A stretch of 64,000 bases of DNA, taken from positions 1-64,000 of the forward strand of contig NZ_BBMP01000021.1 in the NCBI RefSeq assembly GCF_000755245.1, read 5' to 3'. Positions 14,390 through 22,521 of this stretch are shown piece after piece. Below the pieces are notes generated by a model. The model did not search any database and was not told the DNA's origin. It saw nothing but the letters and a program-made list of their open reading frames with translations. The position numbers and the translations under genes are program-made. This stretch comes from Halococcus sediminicola. Its GTDB lineage: Archaea > Halobacteriota > Halobacteria > Halobacteriales > Halococcaceae. Every line of letters starts with the position of its first letter. The stretch's first letter is position 1.

Positions 14390-15036
14390 TTCCGCTGCTG
14401 CACGACTTCGGCGGGTCGACAGTGGTGGTGTTCGGTGGCGGGCCGGTGGGCGCGCGCAAGGCCCGCCGATTCGCGCGCGAGGCACGAGTCGTGGTGGTGA
14501 GTCCGGCGTTCGCCGACGCCGAGTTCGGCGACAGCGAGCGGGTGCGTGTCGCGCCGACGCCCGACGACGTACCCGAGTGGTTCGAGCGGATCGACCCGGC
14601 GCTCGCGGTTGCGGCGACGAGCGACGAGGCGGTGAACGACGCCGTGACACGGGCGGCGCGCGAGCGAGGAACACTCCTGAATCGTGCCGACCGGAGCGGT
14701 GGGGGTGACAAGCACCTCGACGTGACCGTGCCGGCGACGGTGCGCGACGACCCTGTGCTGCTGGCGGTCGCCACTGGGGGGCGGAGTCCGGCGCTCAGTC
14801 GGTATCTGCGCGAGCGTTTCGAGAACGAGTTCGCCGGTGCGGGCGCGATGGCGACGCTCACGGGACGACTGCGCGAGCAGTTGCGCGAGGATACACCGCC
14901 GGAGGCGCGCCGGGCGGCCATCCGGGCGGTGGTGCGCTCCGAGCGGGTTTGGAAGGCTTTAGGTGATGGGACTCCTAATCCAGCCCAAGAGGCCCAATCG
15001 GTGATCAGCGACGTGCTCTCGGAGGAAAAGCGATGA
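14386..15036 (+). CDS. Precorrin-2 dehydrogenase (siroheme synthase N-terminal type)
   Basis: The enzyme oxidises precorrin-2 to sirohydrochlorin with NAD+, between uroporphyrinogen methylation and iron insertion. The 216-residue protein has the Rossmann signature VVFGGGPVGARKARRF at residues 13-28, the VAATSDEAVNDAVTRAAR segment and LAVATGGRSPALSRYLRERF, as in CysG, Met8 and SirC. It could also be a bifunctional ferrochelatase like Met8, but a CbiX-type chelatase is encoded at 46546-47418. It overlaps the genes on both sides by four bases (ATGA at 14386 and 15033), so all three are likely translationally coupled. Confidence 0.92.
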   Translation: MIPLLHDFGGSTVVVFGGGPVGARKARRFAREARVVVVSPAFADAEFGDSERVRVAPTPDDVPEWFERIDPALAVAATSDEAVNDAVTRAARERGTLLNRADRSGGGDKHLDVTVPATVRDDPVLLAVATGGRSPALSRYLRERFENEFAGAGAMATLTGRLREQLREDTPPEARRAAIRAVVRSERVWKALGDGTPNPAQEAQSVISDVLSEEKR

Positions 15037-16367
15037 CTGTCGCCACCGGCATCATCTCCGGTGTGAGCATCGCCCACCAGCACGCGAGCGTCGAGCAGAT
15101 CGAGGCGGCCTGTGCGTGCGACGAGCGCGAGACCGTCGAAGCCCTGTGCGCTCACGAGGGAATTCACGAAGCGTTCGCGCTCCAGACGTGCAATCGTGCA
15201 GAGCTGTACGTCGTCGCCGACGACCCGGAACGCGGCCACGAAACCCTCTCGTCGGTCGTCACCGACAGCCCCGCGGAAGCCGTCCGCGAACTCGGCCACG
15301 AGGAGAGTCTGCGCCACCTCATGCGGGTCGCTTGCGGGCTGGAGTCGCTCGTGCTCGGCGAGGACCAGATCCTCGGCCAGTTGCAGGACGCCTACGCGAG
15401 CGCGCTGGCGGTCGGCGGTATCGGCCCGATGTTCGAGGAGGGCATCCAGAAAGCCATCCACGTCGGTGAGCGCGCGCGCACCGAGACGGCCATCGACGAG
15501 GGCGTGGTTTCACTGGGGAGCGCCGCCGCACGGCTCGCCGACGAGAAGCGACCGCTCGACGGTGCGACGGGGCTCGTCGTCGGTGCGGGTGAGATGGGAA
15601 CGCTCGCCGCCCAGTCGCTCGCTCGCTCGGTCGGGCAGCTGTTCGTGGCGAATCGAACCAAAGAAACGGCCGCGCACGTCGCCGAGCAGGTCGATACCGA
15701 CGGCACGGCGCTCGCTCTGGACGATCTTCCCGAGGCGCTCTCGCTCGCCGACGTCGTCGTCTCGGCGACGAGCAGTCCCGTCCCCGTGCTCGACCGCGCG
15801 GCGCTCGAATCGGCCAGCGAAATCCTGCTCATCGACATCGCCCAGCCGCGCGACGCCCCACAGGCCGCCGCCGATCTCCCGAACGTCACCCACTACGACC
15901 TCGACGCGCTCGAATCCGTCACCGAGGAGACACGCGAGCAGCGACGAGAAGCCGCCGAGCGCGTCGAGGCGATGATCGACCGCGAGTTCGACAACCTGCT
16001 CGCCCGCTACAAGCGCCAACGCGCCGACGCGGTCATCGCCGCGATGTACGAGAACGCAGAGCGGATGAAAGAGCGTGAACTCTCGCGTGCGCTCTCGAAG
16101 CTCGACACTGATGGACTGACTGACGACCAGCACGCGGTCGTCGAGTCACTCGCCGACACGCTCGTGAGCCAACTGCTCGCCGCCCCTACCAAGAGCCTGC
16201 GCGACGCCGCCGAGGCCGACGACTGGACGACGATCAACAGCGCGCTCCGGCTGTTCGACCCCACCTTCGACTCCGGCGACGCACCCCCGGCCGCCGACCC
16301 GAGCGACGTTCCACCCGAAACCCAGCACGCGCTCGCCTCGGCCGTCCGCGAACACCTCGACGACTAA
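15033..16367 (+). CDS. hemA: Glutamyl-tRNA reductase
   Basis: It reduces glutamyl-tRNA(Glu) to glutamate-1-semialdehyde with NADPH, the committed step of tetrapyrrole synthesis. The 444-residue protein has the catalytic Cys53 in ALQTCNRAELYV, the tRNA and active-site region around GLESLVLGEDQILGQL, the NADPH-binding GLVVGAGEMGTLAAQSLA near residues 182-199, and a C-terminal dimerisation helix rich in Arg and Glu. Length matches the family. It is the last gene of the ahbAB operon; the poly-T run just after the stop (16374-16380) may end the transcript before repeat B1. Confidence 0.95.
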   Translation: MTVATGIISGVSIAHQHASVEQIEAACACDERETVEALCAHEGIHEAFALQTCNRAELYVVADDPERGHETLSSVVTDSPAEAVRELGHEESLRHLMRVACGLESLVLGEDQILGQLQDAYASALAVGGIGPMFEEGIQKAIHVGERARTETAIDEGVVSLGSAAARLADEKRPLDGATGLVVGAGEMGTLAAQSLARSVGQLFVANRTKETAAHVAEQVDTDGTALALDDLPEALSLADVVVSATSSPVPVLDRAALESASEILLIDIAQPRDAPQAAADLPNVTHYDLDALESVTEETREQRREAAERVEAMIDREFDNLLARYKRQRADAVIAAMYENAERMKERELSRALSKLDTDGLTDDQHAVVESLADTLVSQLLAAPTKSLRDAAEADDWTTINSALRLFDPTFDSGDAPPAADPSDVPPETQHALASAVREHLDD

Positions 16368-16372
16368 ACACC

Positions 16373-16620
16373 CACTTTTTTACTCGTCGGGTGCGCTTCG
16401 CGCACCGCTCCTCGCAAAAACCTGGACTAAAAATTCCCGTTCACTCGGCCTTCGGCCTCGTTCACGGAGAACTGCGCTCACATCGTTCGCGCGGACACCA
16501 TACCACAACCGCTGCCCGTACAGCACCGCAGAAGCCCTCATTCACTTCGTTCGCTCGCCCTTCATCCACCAGGAACCGCCACCGTACCGCGGCCGCCTGC
16601 CACGCAGCGGTTTCGCTGGA
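16373..16620 (+). repeat. Dispersed structured repeat, family B, copy 1
   Basis: The element follows hemA on the same strand. In order it holds a T-tract, a hairpin (ggtgcgc 16390-16396 with gcgcacc 16400-16406), a conserved A-rich block (16411-16438), a second hairpin region (ggcc repeats), a block around 16490-16520, the conserved core cagcaccgc.gaagccctc (16521-16539), a variable segment, a second core tcgcccttcatcc.ccagga (16555-16574), and a terminal hairpin (cagcg/cgctg near 16605-16618). Copy 2 at 40825-41150 has the same order. No ORF is conserved between copies. Confidence 0.75.
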
Positions 16621-16634
16621 GTGATGTGCGCTGC

Positions 16635-16997
16635 ATGGCCAACGGGAGCATGGGCATCGACGAACCCGACATCGACCCGGCACGCTTTCTCGACGACGTG
16701 GAGATGCGCATCGGCGAAATCAGTTCCGTCGAGGAGTTCCCCGAGGCGAGAAAGGACGTCTACAAACTCGACGTGGATTTCGGCGACGAAACGCTCCAGT
16801 CGGCCGCCGGGTTGACGAGATACGAAAGGGAGGAACTGCTCGGCCGGCAGGTCGTCGCGGTCGTGAATCTCGGGACCGTCCAAATCGCCGACTTCGAGAG
16901 CCAGTGCCTCGTGACCGGCGTCGATGCGGCCGACGGCGACGGCGTGGTTCACCTCCAGCCCGAGCAGCCGGTCGAAAACGGCACGCGTGTCTACTAG
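16635..16997 (+). CDS. csaA: CsaA-like tRNA-binding domain protein
   Basis: The 120-residue protein is a free-standing EMAPII-type OB fold that binds tRNA, as in CsaA, the C-terminus of bacterial methionyl-tRNA synthetase, and Arc1p. Matching segments are FLDDVEMRIGEISSVEEFPE, ARKDVYKLDVDFGDE, LLGRQVVAVVNLGTVQIADF and the closing EQPVENGTRVY. Bacterial CsaA has been described as a chaperone, though its native role is uncertain. I use the ATG at 16635; an ATG at 16650 (MGIDEPDIDP) and a GTG at 16626 are alternatives. Its stop overlaps the stop of the convergent MFS gene by four bases. Confidence 0.88.
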   Translation: MANGSMGIDEPDIDPARFLDDVEMRIGEISSVEEFPEARKDVYKLDVDFGDETLQSAAGLTRYEREELLGRQVVAVVNLGTVQIADFESQCLVTGVDAADGDGVVHLQPEQPVENGTRVY

Positions 16998-18382
16998 GCG
17001 AGCTGCTCGCCCATCGTCTCGCGGCCGAACGCGAGGACGACGACACCGCCGAGAACGAAGGCCACCGCGAGCGGGACCAGCGCGAGGAGGTAGCCCGACG
17101 AGACGAGCGCGCCGGCGAGAATCGGCCCGATGACGGCGGCGATCTTCCCCACACCGCCCGCGAACCCGTTCCCCGTCGCGCGCGCCTCGGTGGGGAACAG
17201 TTCGGGCGTGTAGGCGTAGATGGCTCCCCACGCGCCGAGCGTGAAGAAGGAGGCGGCGAGCAAGCCCCCGAGGAAGGGCCAGAAGCCAGAGAGGCCGAGG
17301 CCGAGGAAATCCACGCCGGGCATCGAAGCCGCGAAGACGAACGTGAACAGCCCCGAGAAGAGGAGATAGATTCCGAGAGTCGGTTTGCGGCCGATCCGCT
17401 CGACGAGGTAGGCCGCGCTGAAGTAGCCCGGGATCTGGACGACGCCGATGAGAACGAAATACAGATAGATATTGCCGACGACGCCGGCAGCACCCACGGT
17501 CTGGGGGAGCCAAATGAAGACGCCATAGTACCCGAAGTTGATGGCGAACCACGCCGCGGCGATCATCAACGTCTGTCGGCGGAGGTCGGGTGCAAACAGC
17601 CGGGAGAAGTCGGCGGCCGGGCGTATGCTCACGTCGCCGTCGATCGGGTCGTGGCTTCCGCCGTTTTCGGCGGCGATTTCCCGAAGCCGATCGTTTGCGG
17701 CCTCGATTTTCCCGACGCGAGCGAGGAAATACGGCGTCTCGTCGAGCTGTGAGCGGATGACGAACACCAACAGTGCGGGGAGGGCGGCGCTCACGAACAG
17801 CAACCGCCAGCCGGCAACCGCACCCACGAACGGAACGGCAACCGTGCCGCCGGACGCGAGCGCCGAGAGGAAAATCCACGCGAGCACCACCGCGAAGATG
17901 TTGCCGAGCGGCCAGAAGGCATCGAGATAGACCAGATACCGGCCACGGCGTTCCGTGGGGAGGTGTTCGGAGAGATAGGAGGTATCGACCGCGAGCGCGC
18001 CGCCGAGACCGATGCCGGTGAGAAAGCGCAGCGCGAACCCGGAGTAGAAACCGACCGCGAGCGCCGTCAGCCCCGCGAACAGCGAGTAGGTCAGGACCGT
18101 CCACTGGAAGGCCGATTTTCGCCCGTAACGGTCGGCGTACCAGCCCCAGCCCCAGTTGCCGAGCACCATCCCCATCAGGCTCGCCGCGCCCAAGAGTCCC
18201 GCCGCGAGCCCCGAAAGGCTCCACGCGCCGATGAGTACCGGCAAGGTGAAACTGATGATGATGACCTCCATCCCGTCGAACGCCCACGCGCTGCCACAGA
18301 TGGCCAGCAAGCGCCGGTGGAAGGCCCCAACAGGAATTCCGTCCAGTGCATCCGATACGGTGGCCGTCTCGTTTCCGTCCAT
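16994..18382 (-). CDS. MFS transporter (sugar/aromatic-acid porter type)
   Basis: The 462-residue protein has twelve hydrophobic segments and the MFS signatures: the loop 2-3 motif WYADRYGRKSAF, its second-half counterpart AYLVERIGRKPTL, GIGLGGALAVDTSYLSEHLP in helix 4, and the TPELFPTEARATGNG motif after helix 10. That last motif is typical of the metabolite:H+ symporter and sugar-porter branches. The charged helix 1 residues (SAWAFDGMEV) resemble the AAHS aromatic acid carriers. The substrate is unknown. It begins at an ATG in an AT-rich gap shared with the divergent regulator at 18527, which might control it. Confidence 0.85.
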   Translation of the reverse strand: MDGNETATVSDALDGIPVGAFHRRLLAICGSAWAFDGMEVIIISFTLPVLIGAWSLSGLAAGLLGAASLMGMVLGNWGWGWYADRYGRKSAFQWTVLTYSLFAGLTALAVGFYSGFALRFLTGIGLGGALAVDTSYLSEHLPTERRGRYLVYLDAFWPLGNIFAVVLAWIFLSALASGGTVAVPFVGAVAGWRLLFVSAALPALLVFVIRSQLDETPYFLARVGKIEAANDRLREIAAENGGSHDPIDGDVSIRPAADFSRLFAPDLRRQTLMIAAAWFAINFGYYGVFIWLPQTVGAAGVVGNIYLYFVLIGVVQIPGYFSAAYLVERIGRKPTLGIYLLFSGLFTFVFAASMPGVDFLGLGLSGFWPFLGGLLAASFFTLGAWGAIYAYTPELFPTEARATGNGFAGGVGKIAAVIGPILAGALVSSGYLLALVPLAVAFVLGGVVVLAFGRETMGEQLA

Positions 18383-18526
18383 CGTTTTCGATTGCCTCTA
18401 TCGAACTCGGAGTGTTCCACACAGTTAATTCCACTCATTTTCGGGCTTCAGCTGCTACGTTTGAAGAGGAATTTACTTCGAATCGACTCGACAACGCTTA
18501 TTCGTCGTTCATGGGTAGGAGGGAAT

Positions 18527-19420
18527 GTGCAAACCCACATCGTGCCCGTCGGCTTCGATTACGACCGGCTCATCGCGCCGCTGGTCCGCGACAAACTCGA
18601 CGTCGACCGGGTGATTCTGCTGGAGGGAGCGGTCGGCAGCGCGGCGAACGTCGAGTACTCCAGGAATCTCGCGGCGAAACTCGAACAGGACTTCCGGAAC
18701 CTCTTGGGCGCGGAAACCGAGCGCTTCGTCGTCGAGGACGTGTACGACTACGACGGGGCCTTCGAGCAGGCCTACGGACTCATCAACGCCGAACTCGACG
18801 CCGGGCGCGAGGTGTGGGCGAACGTCAGCGCGATGCCCCGAACCGTGAGTTTCGCCTTCGCGACCGCCGCCCACTCAATCGGCGTCGAGCGAAGCGAGGA
18901 CAGAGAGCGCATCCACACCTACTACACGATCCCCGAGAAATACCTCGAAACCGAACTCGCCGAGGAACTCCGCGAGCAGATCGACCTGCTCGAAGACCTC
19001 GATGGCGACGACGAGCGCATCGACGAACGCCTCCGGAGCGCACGGGGTCTTCTCTCGGAGTTCGACGAGCGCGGGACGACCATCGGCGCGAAGGCCATCG
19101 ACGGCGAGCACATCCTCGAACTCCCCGTGGCCTCGTTTTCGAACGTCAAACCGTTCGAAGAGCTCATTCTGTTCAAACTCGGCGAGGACGGAGCCTTCGA
19201 GAGTGTTTCAGAACTCGCACAGGCGCTCGCACGCGAACTCAGCGAGGAATACACCGATAGCTTCCGCTCGAAGGTCATCTACAATGTCGACAGGTTGGGA
19301 CCGGGCGGCAAGGGCTACATCGAGCAGGACGCACACGGGAAGTCCCACCGGACGCGCCTCTCGCGCATCGGCGAACTCTGGGTGCGCTCGCACGCGGATG
19401 GAGAAATCCGAACGGAGTGA
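18527..19420 (+). CDS. CARF-like/winged-helix regulator (HFX_2341 or DUF6293 family)
   Basis: The 297-residue protein matches a haloarchaeal regulator family that I remember as HFX_2341/DUF6293. The N-terminal 120 residues form a Rossmann-like domain: MQTHIVPVGFDYDRLIAPLV (initiator written as M), a DRVILLEGA strand, VEDVYDYDG, and VWANVSAMPRTVSFAFATAA. The last of these sits where CARF sensors have their Asn-Val/Leu-Thr-Gly-Gly ligand loop. A charged helical middle (residues 140-190) follows, then a winged helix (KPFEELILFKLGEDGAF to SRIGELWVRS). I read GTG at 18527 as the start because homologues begin QTHIVPVGFDYD. The gene is divergent from an MFS transporter, and no CRISPR locus is visible. 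The ligand is unknown. Confidence 0.82.
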   Translation: MQTHIVPVGFDYDRLIAPLVRDKLDVDRVILLEGAVGSAANVEYSRNLAAKLEQDFRNLLGAETERFVVEDVYDYDGAFEQAYGLINAELDAGREVWANVSAMPRTVSFAFATAAHSIGVERSEDRERIHTYYTIPEKYLETELAEELREQIDLLEDLDGDDERIDERLRSARGLLSEFDERGTTIGAKAIDGEHILELPVASFSNVKPFEELILFKLGEDGAFESVSELAQALARELSEEYTDSFRSKVIYNVDRLGPGGKGYIEQDAHGKSHRTRLSRIGELWVRSHADGEIRTE

Positions 19421-19423
19421 TCG

Positions 19424-20146
19424 TCACCCTGCGTGTGCTTCGAGTTTCTTTACCCGTGTCGCGAGGGCGAGAAACGTGGCGAGCAGCGTCAACGCGAGCG
19501 CACCCGCCGCGAGGAGTTGGTGTGCGGGCGTGACGTGCTCGATGACGCCGTCGACGATGGGCTGGACGGGAATGGCCGTGTGGTGGTAGGTCCCGACGAC
19601 CGGAACGAAGTAGTCCACGAGATCGTTGCATCCGTACCACGCGAGCGCGAGCGCGACCGCCCACACCGGGAACTCCGAATAGCGATAGATGACGAAGGCC
19701 TGGACGGCCATCGCGAGGTGGCTGAAAAAGAGGAACAGGTAGAGCCAGAGCGGGGTGCTCGCGAGGAACGCATCCTGAAAGACGAGCAGTGTGTAGGGCG
19801 TCCAGAGCCCGAGTTTGAGACAGCCGAAGAAGGCGAGCGCGTTCAGCCACTCTCTCGACTCGCCGAGCTTCCAACTTGCTATCGACAGCGCGATGAACAG
19901 CGTCGCCACCGGGCTGTCGGGGACGAACGGCCACGCGAGGAGCGGTTCGAGACCGAACTGGAAGCGGTAGTAGAAGAATCCGAACGCCGTGCCCGCGAGG
20001 TTGACCGCGACCACGAGCCACGCGAGTCGCAGTCCCAAGTCTTCAATTATCGCAGGTATCGGCGCGACGTACCACGGGAGCGTCTCGCGGTCGGGCACCG
20101 ACCCGTCGAGCAATCGCCCGAGCGGGCCGGCGCTTCGTTCGGCCAT
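19424..20146 (-). CDS. DUF1405 membrane protein
   Basis: The 240-residue protein has about six to seven hydrophobic helices and the DUF1405 pattern: GTAFGFFYYRFQFG, the WPFVPDSPVATLFIALSI segment, a small helix pair around FFSHLAMAVQAFVIYRY and WYGCNDLVDYFVPVVGTYHH near the end. The family is known from Bacillus YpjA and from archaea; its function is not established. It starts at the ATG at 20146 and ends three bases from the convergent regulator gene. Confidence 0.85.
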   Translation of the reverse strand: MAERSAGPLGRLLDGSVPDRETLPWYVAPIPAIIEDLGLRLAWLVVAVNLAGTAFGFFYYRFQFGLEPLLAWPFVPDSPVATLFIALSIASWKLGESREWLNALAFFGCLKLGLWTPYTLLVFQDAFLASTPLWLYLFLFFSHLAMAVQAFVIYRYSEFPVWAVALALAWYGCNDLVDYFVPVVGTYHHTAIPVQPIVDGVIEHVTPAHQLLAAGALALTLLATFLALATRVKKLEAHAG

Positions 20147-20218
20147 CGATCACGAATTGGCCGGCCGTGACAAAACGGTGCTGGTCGGCTCTCGGCGGCC
20201 GAAGTCGGCCGACGATGA

Positions 20219-20228
20219 GCGTTAAGTG
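20219..20228 (+). promoter_or_regulatory. TATA-like box of pdxS
   Basis: The element gcgttaagtg is centred about 27 bases upstream of the ATG at 20250, consistent with leaderless pdxS mRNA. Confidence 0.5.
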
Positions 20229-20249
20229 GGTCGGGGTCCAACCCGTGAC

Positions 20250-21158
20250 ATGGCCGACGAGACCGACTTGGAGGAGCTGAAACGCGGGACCGAACTCGTC
20301 AAGCGCGGGTTCGCCCGGATGCAGCAGGGTGGGGTTATCATGGACGTCGTCAACGCCGAACAGGCCCGCATCGCCGAGGACGCGGGTGCGGTCGCCGTGA
20401 TGGCGCTCGAAGCCGTGCCGGCCGACATCAGAAAGCGCGGCGGCGTCGCACGCATGGCCGACCCCGCCGACATCACCGAGATCATCGAGGAAGTGTCGAT
20501 TCCGGTGATGGGCAAAGCGAGAATCGGCCACACCAAGGAAGCGCAGATCCTCGAAGCCACCGGTGTCGACATGATCGACGAGAGCGAAGTCCTCACACCC
20601 GCCGACGACGACTATCACATCGACAAGCGCGATTTCACCGCGCCGTTCGTCTGTGGCGCGCGCGATCTCGGCGAAGCCCTCCGGCGCATCGGCGAGGGCG
20701 CAGCGATGATCCGGACGAAAGGCGAAGCCGGAACGGGCGACGTCAATCAGGCCGTCTTCCACCAGCGCAACATCCGCGGTGCGATCCGCAAGTTAGAGGG
20801 AATGACCCACGAGGAGCGCGAAGCCTACGCCCGCGAGATCGAGGCTCCGGCCGAACTGGTCCACGAGACCGCCGACGCCGGCCGTCTTCCTGTGGTGAAC
20901 TTCGCCGCTGGCGGCATCGCCACGCCCGCCGACGCCGCGCTCATGATGCACCACGACTGCGATGGGATCTTCGTCGGCTCCGGGATCTTTGGAGCCGAGA
21001 ACCCCGAGGCGATGGGCGAGGCTATCGTCGAGGCGACGAACAGCTGGGACGACCCCGAGAAACTCGCCCGCATCGCGACGGACACCGGCTCGGGCATGAA
21101 GGGCGACGCGAACGCCGACCTGCCCGAAGAGGAGAAGTTACAGGGTCGGGGCGTCTGA
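20250..21158 (+). CDS. pdxS: Pyridoxal 5'-phosphate synthase, PdxS subunit
   Basis: PdxS makes pyridoxal phosphate from ribose 5-phosphate, glyceraldehyde 3-phosphate and ammonia, the ammonia being delivered by the glutaminase PdxT. The 302-residue TIM-barrel protein is highly conserved. It has [40 protein letters not shown], the active-site Lys in [10 protein letters not shown], the second Lys in [13 protein letters not shown], and the phosphate-binding [18 protein letters not shown] and GIFVGSGIF. PdxT is not adjacent. The start is the ATG at 20250, placed where the TATA box predicts the transcript to begin. Confidence 0.97.
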   Translation: MADETDLEELKRGTELVKRGFARMQQGGVIMDVVNAEQARIAEDAGAVAVMALEAVPADIRKRGGVARMADPADITEIIEEVSIPVMGKARIGHTKEAQILEATGVDMIDESEVLTPADDDYHIDKRDFTAPFVCGARDLGEALRRIGEGAAMIRTKGEAGTGDVNQAVFHQRNIRGAIRKLEGMTHEEREAYAREIEAPAELVHETADAGRLPVVNFAAGGIATPADAALMMHHDCDGIFVGSGIFGAENPEAMGEAIVEATNSWDDPEKLARIATDTGSGMKGDANADLPEEEKLQGRGV

Positions 21159-21202
21159 ACGGTCGAAAAACACCATCACGCCATTTTTCGTTCGATACAC
21201 CC

Positions 21203-22429
21203 TCACACACTCGTCCGTGCCGGGAGGAAGACGTAACAGACGGCCGCGAGGGCGGTGAGGGCAGCGAGCACGACGAACGACTCGTCGGCGAGTCCAGCAT
21301 CGAAGAAGAGACCGACGACCGTCGAGCCGGTCGCCGCCAGCAGGAAAAACGTCGTGCGGAAGAATCCCCACGCCGTGCCCTGGACCGCGTTCGGGACGAC
21401 GGCGATGATGTAGGCATTGCTCACGGGGTTGAGTGCGAGCCGCGAGCCGAGCAAGACAGTGAGCACACCCACCGGGACGAGTCCCTCGACGAACGGGAGC
21501 GCGAGCAGCGGCAGAACACCGAAACCGGCGGTCGTCAGGAGGACTGAACGGTCACCGTAGTAGTCGGCGGCGTTGCCGGCGACCGATTGGGCGAGCGCGC
21601 CACTCAGGAAGAAGAGCGCGAACAGCGCCGCGGCGCGCTCCTGAGAGAACCCCTTGACCGCGATGAAGTAGGTCGGCAGAAACGACGTCACCCCCTGCAT
21701 CACGAACAGCGTGAGCGTGGCGGCGCTCACCGCGACGACCGTGTGCCGCGAGATGGCGGTATCGAGCGCGCGAAGCAGGCCGCGGACCGATGGCCGACCG
21801 CTCGGACTGGCGGTCGGCGTTCGCCGTGGCAGCACGCGCCGGACGCTGACGGCGATGACGAGGAAGGGAACGACGAGCAACGCGACGGTCGTCTGCCAGC
21901 CGAGCGGGCCGACGAGTACGCTCGCGGCGAACGGGAGCAGCGCCGAGCCGATGCTGCCCGCCGCGAGCGTGAGACCGATGGCGGTCCCGTCGTGCTCGCC
22001 GAAGACCTTCGAGAGGGCGGTACCGCGCGCCGGGCCGTACAATCCAGTGCCGAGACCGAACAGCGCACAGCCGACGAGGAACAGCCAGAACGTCGGCGCG
22101 AGACTCACCGCGACGACCGCGCCCGCCGAGAGCGCGAGGCTAGTGGCCAAGAGGGCGCGTTCGCCGAAGCGGTCGGTCAGCATGCCGGCCGGAAACTGCA
22201 TCACGGCGTAGGCCGCCCAGACGGTCGTGACGGCCAGCCCGGCGGTCGCGTTGCTCACACCGAAGAAGTCCTTGACCTGCGGGAGGATCGCCGGAAAGAG
22301 GTAGCGACCGCCGAGCACCGTCAGCCAACCGGCGGCCACCACCGCGAGCGTCCAGCCGCGGCCGTCGCCGCGGAGCACCTGCCCCGTCCGCACCGCACGA
22401 TTTCTGAGCGATTCGAACGACGCCTCCAT
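21203..22429 (-). CDS. MFS transporter
   Basis: The 408-residue protein has twelve predicted helices and MFS motif A as PAGMLTDRFGERALL. Motif C-like GCALFGLGTGLYGPARGTAL in helix 4-5 is typical of drug:H+ or anion/NarK-like carriers. The second half has GNAADYYGDRSVLL, equivalent to motif A. The substrate is unknown. The ATG at 22429 gives MEASFESLRNRAVRTGQ as the cytoplasmic N-terminus; a TATA-like ttcatacgg near 22455 supports it, while the open frame upstream is not conserved-looking. Confidence 0.83.
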   Translation of the reverse strand: MEASFESLRNRAVRTGQVLRGDGRGWTLAVVAAGWLTVLGGRYLFPAILPQVKDFFGVSNATAGLAVTTVWAAYAVMQFPAGMLTDRFGERALLATSLALSAGAVVAVSLAPTFWLFLVGCALFGLGTGLYGPARGTALSKVFGEHDGTAIGLTLAAGSIGSALLPFAASVLVGPLGWQTTVALLVVPFLVIAVSVRRVLPRRTPTASPSGRPSVRGLLRALDTAISRHTVVAVSAATLTLFVMQGVTSFLPTYFIAVKGFSQERAAALFALFFLSGALAQSVAGNAADYYGDRSVLLTTAGFGVLPLLALPFVEGLVPVGVLTVLLGSRLALNPVSNAYIIAVVPNAVQGTAWGFFRTTFFLLAATGSTVVGLFFDAGLADESFVVLAALTALAAVCYVFLPARTSV

Positions 22430-22521
22430 TCGGTCTAAAATGGGGACGAACGCCGTATGAACGTGGTGATACGACGACGGCACCGATCCGTCGCCGACCG
22501 ACCGCGAAATCGTGCCGGAAA

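Noticed and set aside
14389-15036. Bifunctional siroheme synthase (CysG-like) with methyltransferase domain
   Set aside because: The protein is only 216 residues and has just the dehydrogenase-type domain; no uroporphyrinogen methyltransferase domain is present.
16373-16620. Family B repeats as an insertion sequence or simple MITE
   Set aside because: No terminal inverted repeats or target duplications are evident, and copies keep internal order with covarying hairpins; a mobile origin is not excluded but is not supported.
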